From: Heterodera schachtii
Lineage: Eukaryota; Nematoda; Chromadorea; Rhabditida; Heteroderidae
Assembly: GCA_023374025.1 (NCBI GenBank)
Contig: SIJG01000142.1
Span: 156,378 to 220,377 of the forward strand
DNA length: 64,000 nt
Direction: 5' to 3'
Numbering within the stretch: the first letter of the stretch is position 1; every line of letters begins with the position of its first letter. The notes under the pieces were generated by a model. That model ran no database searches, was not told where the DNA came from, and saw only the letters and a program-made list of their open reading frames with translations. Positions 61,300 to 64,000 of this stretch are shown here, piece by piece. The translations under genes and the position numbers were made by a program.

Positions 61300-64000
61300 A
61301 AAAAATAATTTTTTATTTAAATTTTATTTTTATTTATACAATTTGCTGAATTATTTCCAACCCAATGGATTTTTATGAAAATAAAAATGAAGGAAATGAC
61401 AAAAATTTTACAAAATATAATCGTTTAAATAGTTAAAAAATAATTTACAACCTATCTATCTTAATAATTTTCCTAAAAACGCTTAAAATTGGTCAATCAA
61501 TTTATGGAATAAAACTTTTGAAAAATGTTTTTTTCGCCCACACAGCCAAAAAGTTAAAATTTTGTCCCCCTTACTCATTTGGAATTTCATCCACGACTTT
61601 TCACTCCCCGCCGAAGGTCGGGGAGGTTATGCTTAAAAATTGTCCGACCATATCTCATTTATCGTATCTCTCGCTTCCTAAAAAATACTGTATCACTGAC
61701 GCATTTCATTTTGCCACCCATCGGCGGGCCGGTACTCTTCTGAACAGGCGGTACTGAACTGACTGACCACCAAATGGGTGGTGGCGGTCAATTATCAAAG
61801 AGAAATGAATGAGTAATGAAAGAATGGAATCAGTGTGTGAAGAATGGGTGGGTAAAATTGGAATTGCGGACGGAGACACAAATCCATCATTCCGCCGTTT
61901 GCAATTTGTATGATTCACCACAGAACGCCACACATTTTTTGAATTCCCCCCTCCCCCCTGCCGCCCTCCGTCGTCGGCCCTACCGTTGGTGTGGAATTTG
62001 ACCATTACCAACCACACCATTACTATCATCCCCCCCCCATTCAACCAACTTTTTTTGATGAATGGAAAATGTATATGTCCCCCCTCCCTACGTCCACCTC
62101 CCCCATTTTTTATGTTTACCTTCTCATCATTTTAATAGTCCATCCCCTATCCTCATCCCTCCGCTGTCTCTCCCCGTTTCTCTTTCTCTCCGTCTTTCTT
62201 TCTTTCTTTCTCTCTCTCTCTCCGCGTCTCTCTTTCTCTCCCTCTTTCTTTCTCTCTCTCTCTCTATCCCCTCTGTCCCTCTCGTTTCTTTTCCCCCTCT
62301 CATTCTCCCGCTCTCTCTAACACTTCTGTGCCCGATTTTTTTACAATTAAAATGGCAAACGCGCTCCAAATTTGCATTTTTCTTATCTTCATTCTGCGCC
62401 GCTTTAAATCGATTCTGACCGTTTTAGAGCAATTTTTGTTTGGGACCTATGACCGATATTTGTCCATCAAATGAATTATTCTTTTTAACTTTCTCTTCGT
62501 CTCTCTCTCTCTCATCCATCTAACCCTCATTATCACGGTTTGTTTCCTTCTCCTCTCTCGCACTCTCTCTCTCTCTCTCTTTTCTCTCTTTCTCTCTCTT
62601 CCTTTTCTCCCCCTCTATCTCTGTCTCACTCTTCTGTTCTCTTACTCTCTCTCTCTCTCTCTCTCCCCTCTCATTCAAAATTAATTTATTTTCTTCTTTC
62701 TTTTTGTAATTAGTAAATACCATCATCGTGGTGAGCCGAAGTGACAAAGTATCAATCAGGGCTGGGGCCGCGCCGCGATGCGCGATGTGCGATCCGCGAT
62801 TCGCGGCATTTTTTTTGCGCGATCCGCGGTCGCGGCCGCGGCAAATCAAATGCGCGATGCGCGGGCGCGGTTTTTTTTTTTGCGCGATGCGCGGAATTTG
62901 GGACTCCGCGGCAATTTTGGACCAATTTAAAAAAAATTATTTATCGAAGCGATTGTTTTTTATTTTAATATTATAAAAAATAAGTATTTGTTTATGTAAA
63001 AAATAAGATAATTTTGAAATTTTATGAAAAAATTTTCCCGGCGGCGCCTATCGGCACCGCCGGATGCCCCTGTCCATCTCCCAAAGTTTTTTTGAAAAAA
63101 TGCGCCGCAAAAAAAGAATTTTTAAAGGCAAAATAGTAGTCATTCTTTCTCTTTCGCTTCCTCTTTCCATTCATCTTTCTCTTCCCCTTTCTTTTTCACT
63201 TTCTCATCCTCTTTCTCTTCCTCTTTTGGAAAAGTTCTGTCCATATTTTGCAAATTTGTTTCGCGATTTTTGGTCCTTATTTTATGGCCATATTTTTCGA
63301 TTGCATATCTATGTAATTGAACGCCTTACATTGTTATTACTTCGCGTTCCGAATTTTGCGTCCCCGACATTTGTGGTGAAACAATAATTAATTAATTTTT
63401 ATAGATTAAATTGGAAAGGAATGATAATTTGGCGCTCTGTTGGCCGCAAAAATCCAATTTTTAGCAGGGGCCGCAAATGTCAGGTCGCAAAGGTCGGGAC
63501 ACGAAGGGTCCCTTCCTTTGTTTTTTTAATAAATTTAAAATATTTTTATATAGCGCTAGATTAATGTTCATTATTTGTGCATTTTGAATCAAAAACAAAA
63601 ATAAAAGGACTATTGATTTTTTCCTACAGTACCAATATTATAGCAACTATAATTTTGAAAAATAATAAATCCGACTTCATAAAAAAAATAAAAAAATTTA
63701 AAACAAATTTCATTTCGTAAGAAAATTTACGGACTGGAAAAACTGAAAAAGCGTTTCATAAAAAATCAACGAAATTTTTGGCACAATGATTTTTATTCGT
63801 AAAATTTTCCAATATTACAAAGCTTTTTCGATTTACAATAAAATTTTATGAAGTTGACTCCCCAATTTCAATTTTTTGTCGAATTGACTGCAAAAAATTT
63901 AAAAATATACTCCATTTCTCTTTGTCGTTTTTTATGTTAAGAATTTTTTTTATTTTTCTAGAGCTTGTCAACGTTGTCGCTGTTTTGCCTTGTTTTGTCA
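61300..64000. other. Intergenic stretch with CT-rich tracts
   Basis: Pyrimidine-rich microsatellites at about 62150-62330 and 62495-62700 create Ser/Leu-rich frames on one strand and Arg/Glu-rich frames on the other. None is supported as a gene. Confidence 0.5.
62757..63065. mobile_element. Truncated CAGGG-end element with GCGCGATGCGCGG words
   Basis: Begins CAGGGCTGGGGCCGCG, iterates gcgcgatgcgcgg and tgcgcgatccgcgg, and ends within sight of the shared core ggcggcgcctatcggcaccg (63034-63062). No matching right terminus was found before the window ends, so it is either truncated or rearranged. Confidence 0.5.

Noticed and set aside
61991..62850. Ser/Leu-rich and Arg/Glu-rich frames over CT tracts
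   Set aside because: Microsatellite translation in both strands; no start context or homology.

Overview
This is eukaryotic DNA and almost certainly nematode. It is very A+T-rich, the genes are broken into many small exons by GT-AG introns (with at least one likely GC-AG intron), and no operons or ribosome binding sites are seen. Three features point to a plant-parasitic cyst nematode (Globodera/Heterodera type): an F-box-like protein resembling a family I recall as expanded in that group, small secreted genes built on coding minisatellites, and GC-AG splicing. The species assignment is inference; the gene content is read from the sequence.

Layout. (1) 4.6-6.2 kb, minus strand: a small secreted protein made of two different tandem arrays (18-bp and 36-bp units). 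(2) 8.2-15.8 kb, minus: a 17-exon membrane-anchored type-B carboxylesterase with signal peptide, oxyanion-hole HGG, GESAG elbow and a C-terminal membrane helix. (3) 19.2-22.4 kb, minus: an F-box-like family protein interrupted by a 45-bp coding minisatellite with a 180-bp higher-order period. (4) 23.8-24.9 kb, plus: a short secreted Gly/Tyr-rich protein with an 11-residue repeat, HYP-effector-like in plan. (5) 26.0-43.7 kb, minus: a 23-exon LET-413/Scribble (LAP) polarity gene with an LRR block and three PDZ domains. (6) 54.5-56.5 kb, minus: an LRR gene fragment carrying a tandem duplication of a symmetric (phase 1-1) exon. (7) 60.8-61.3 kb, minus: a weakly supported Lys-rich secreted gene. 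The 44.5-54 kb and 61.3-64 kb stretches look intergenic.

Repeats dominate the rest. At least eight short elements have TAGGG/CAGGG-type terminal inverted repeats, and seven of the eight are flanked by perfect 8-bp target-site duplications, so they look like non-autonomous hAT transposons. Their ends are made of a different iterated short word in each element, while interior modules are shared. A second dispersed family consists of 320-460 bp fold-back palindromes with a common core and copy-specific tips. Two tRNA-like Pol III units and several T-arm relics lie in the LAP introns.

Several conserved exons are exactly one base out of frame although flanking splice phases agree. This suggests residual assembly indels rather than dead genes, but only reads or cDNA can settle it.
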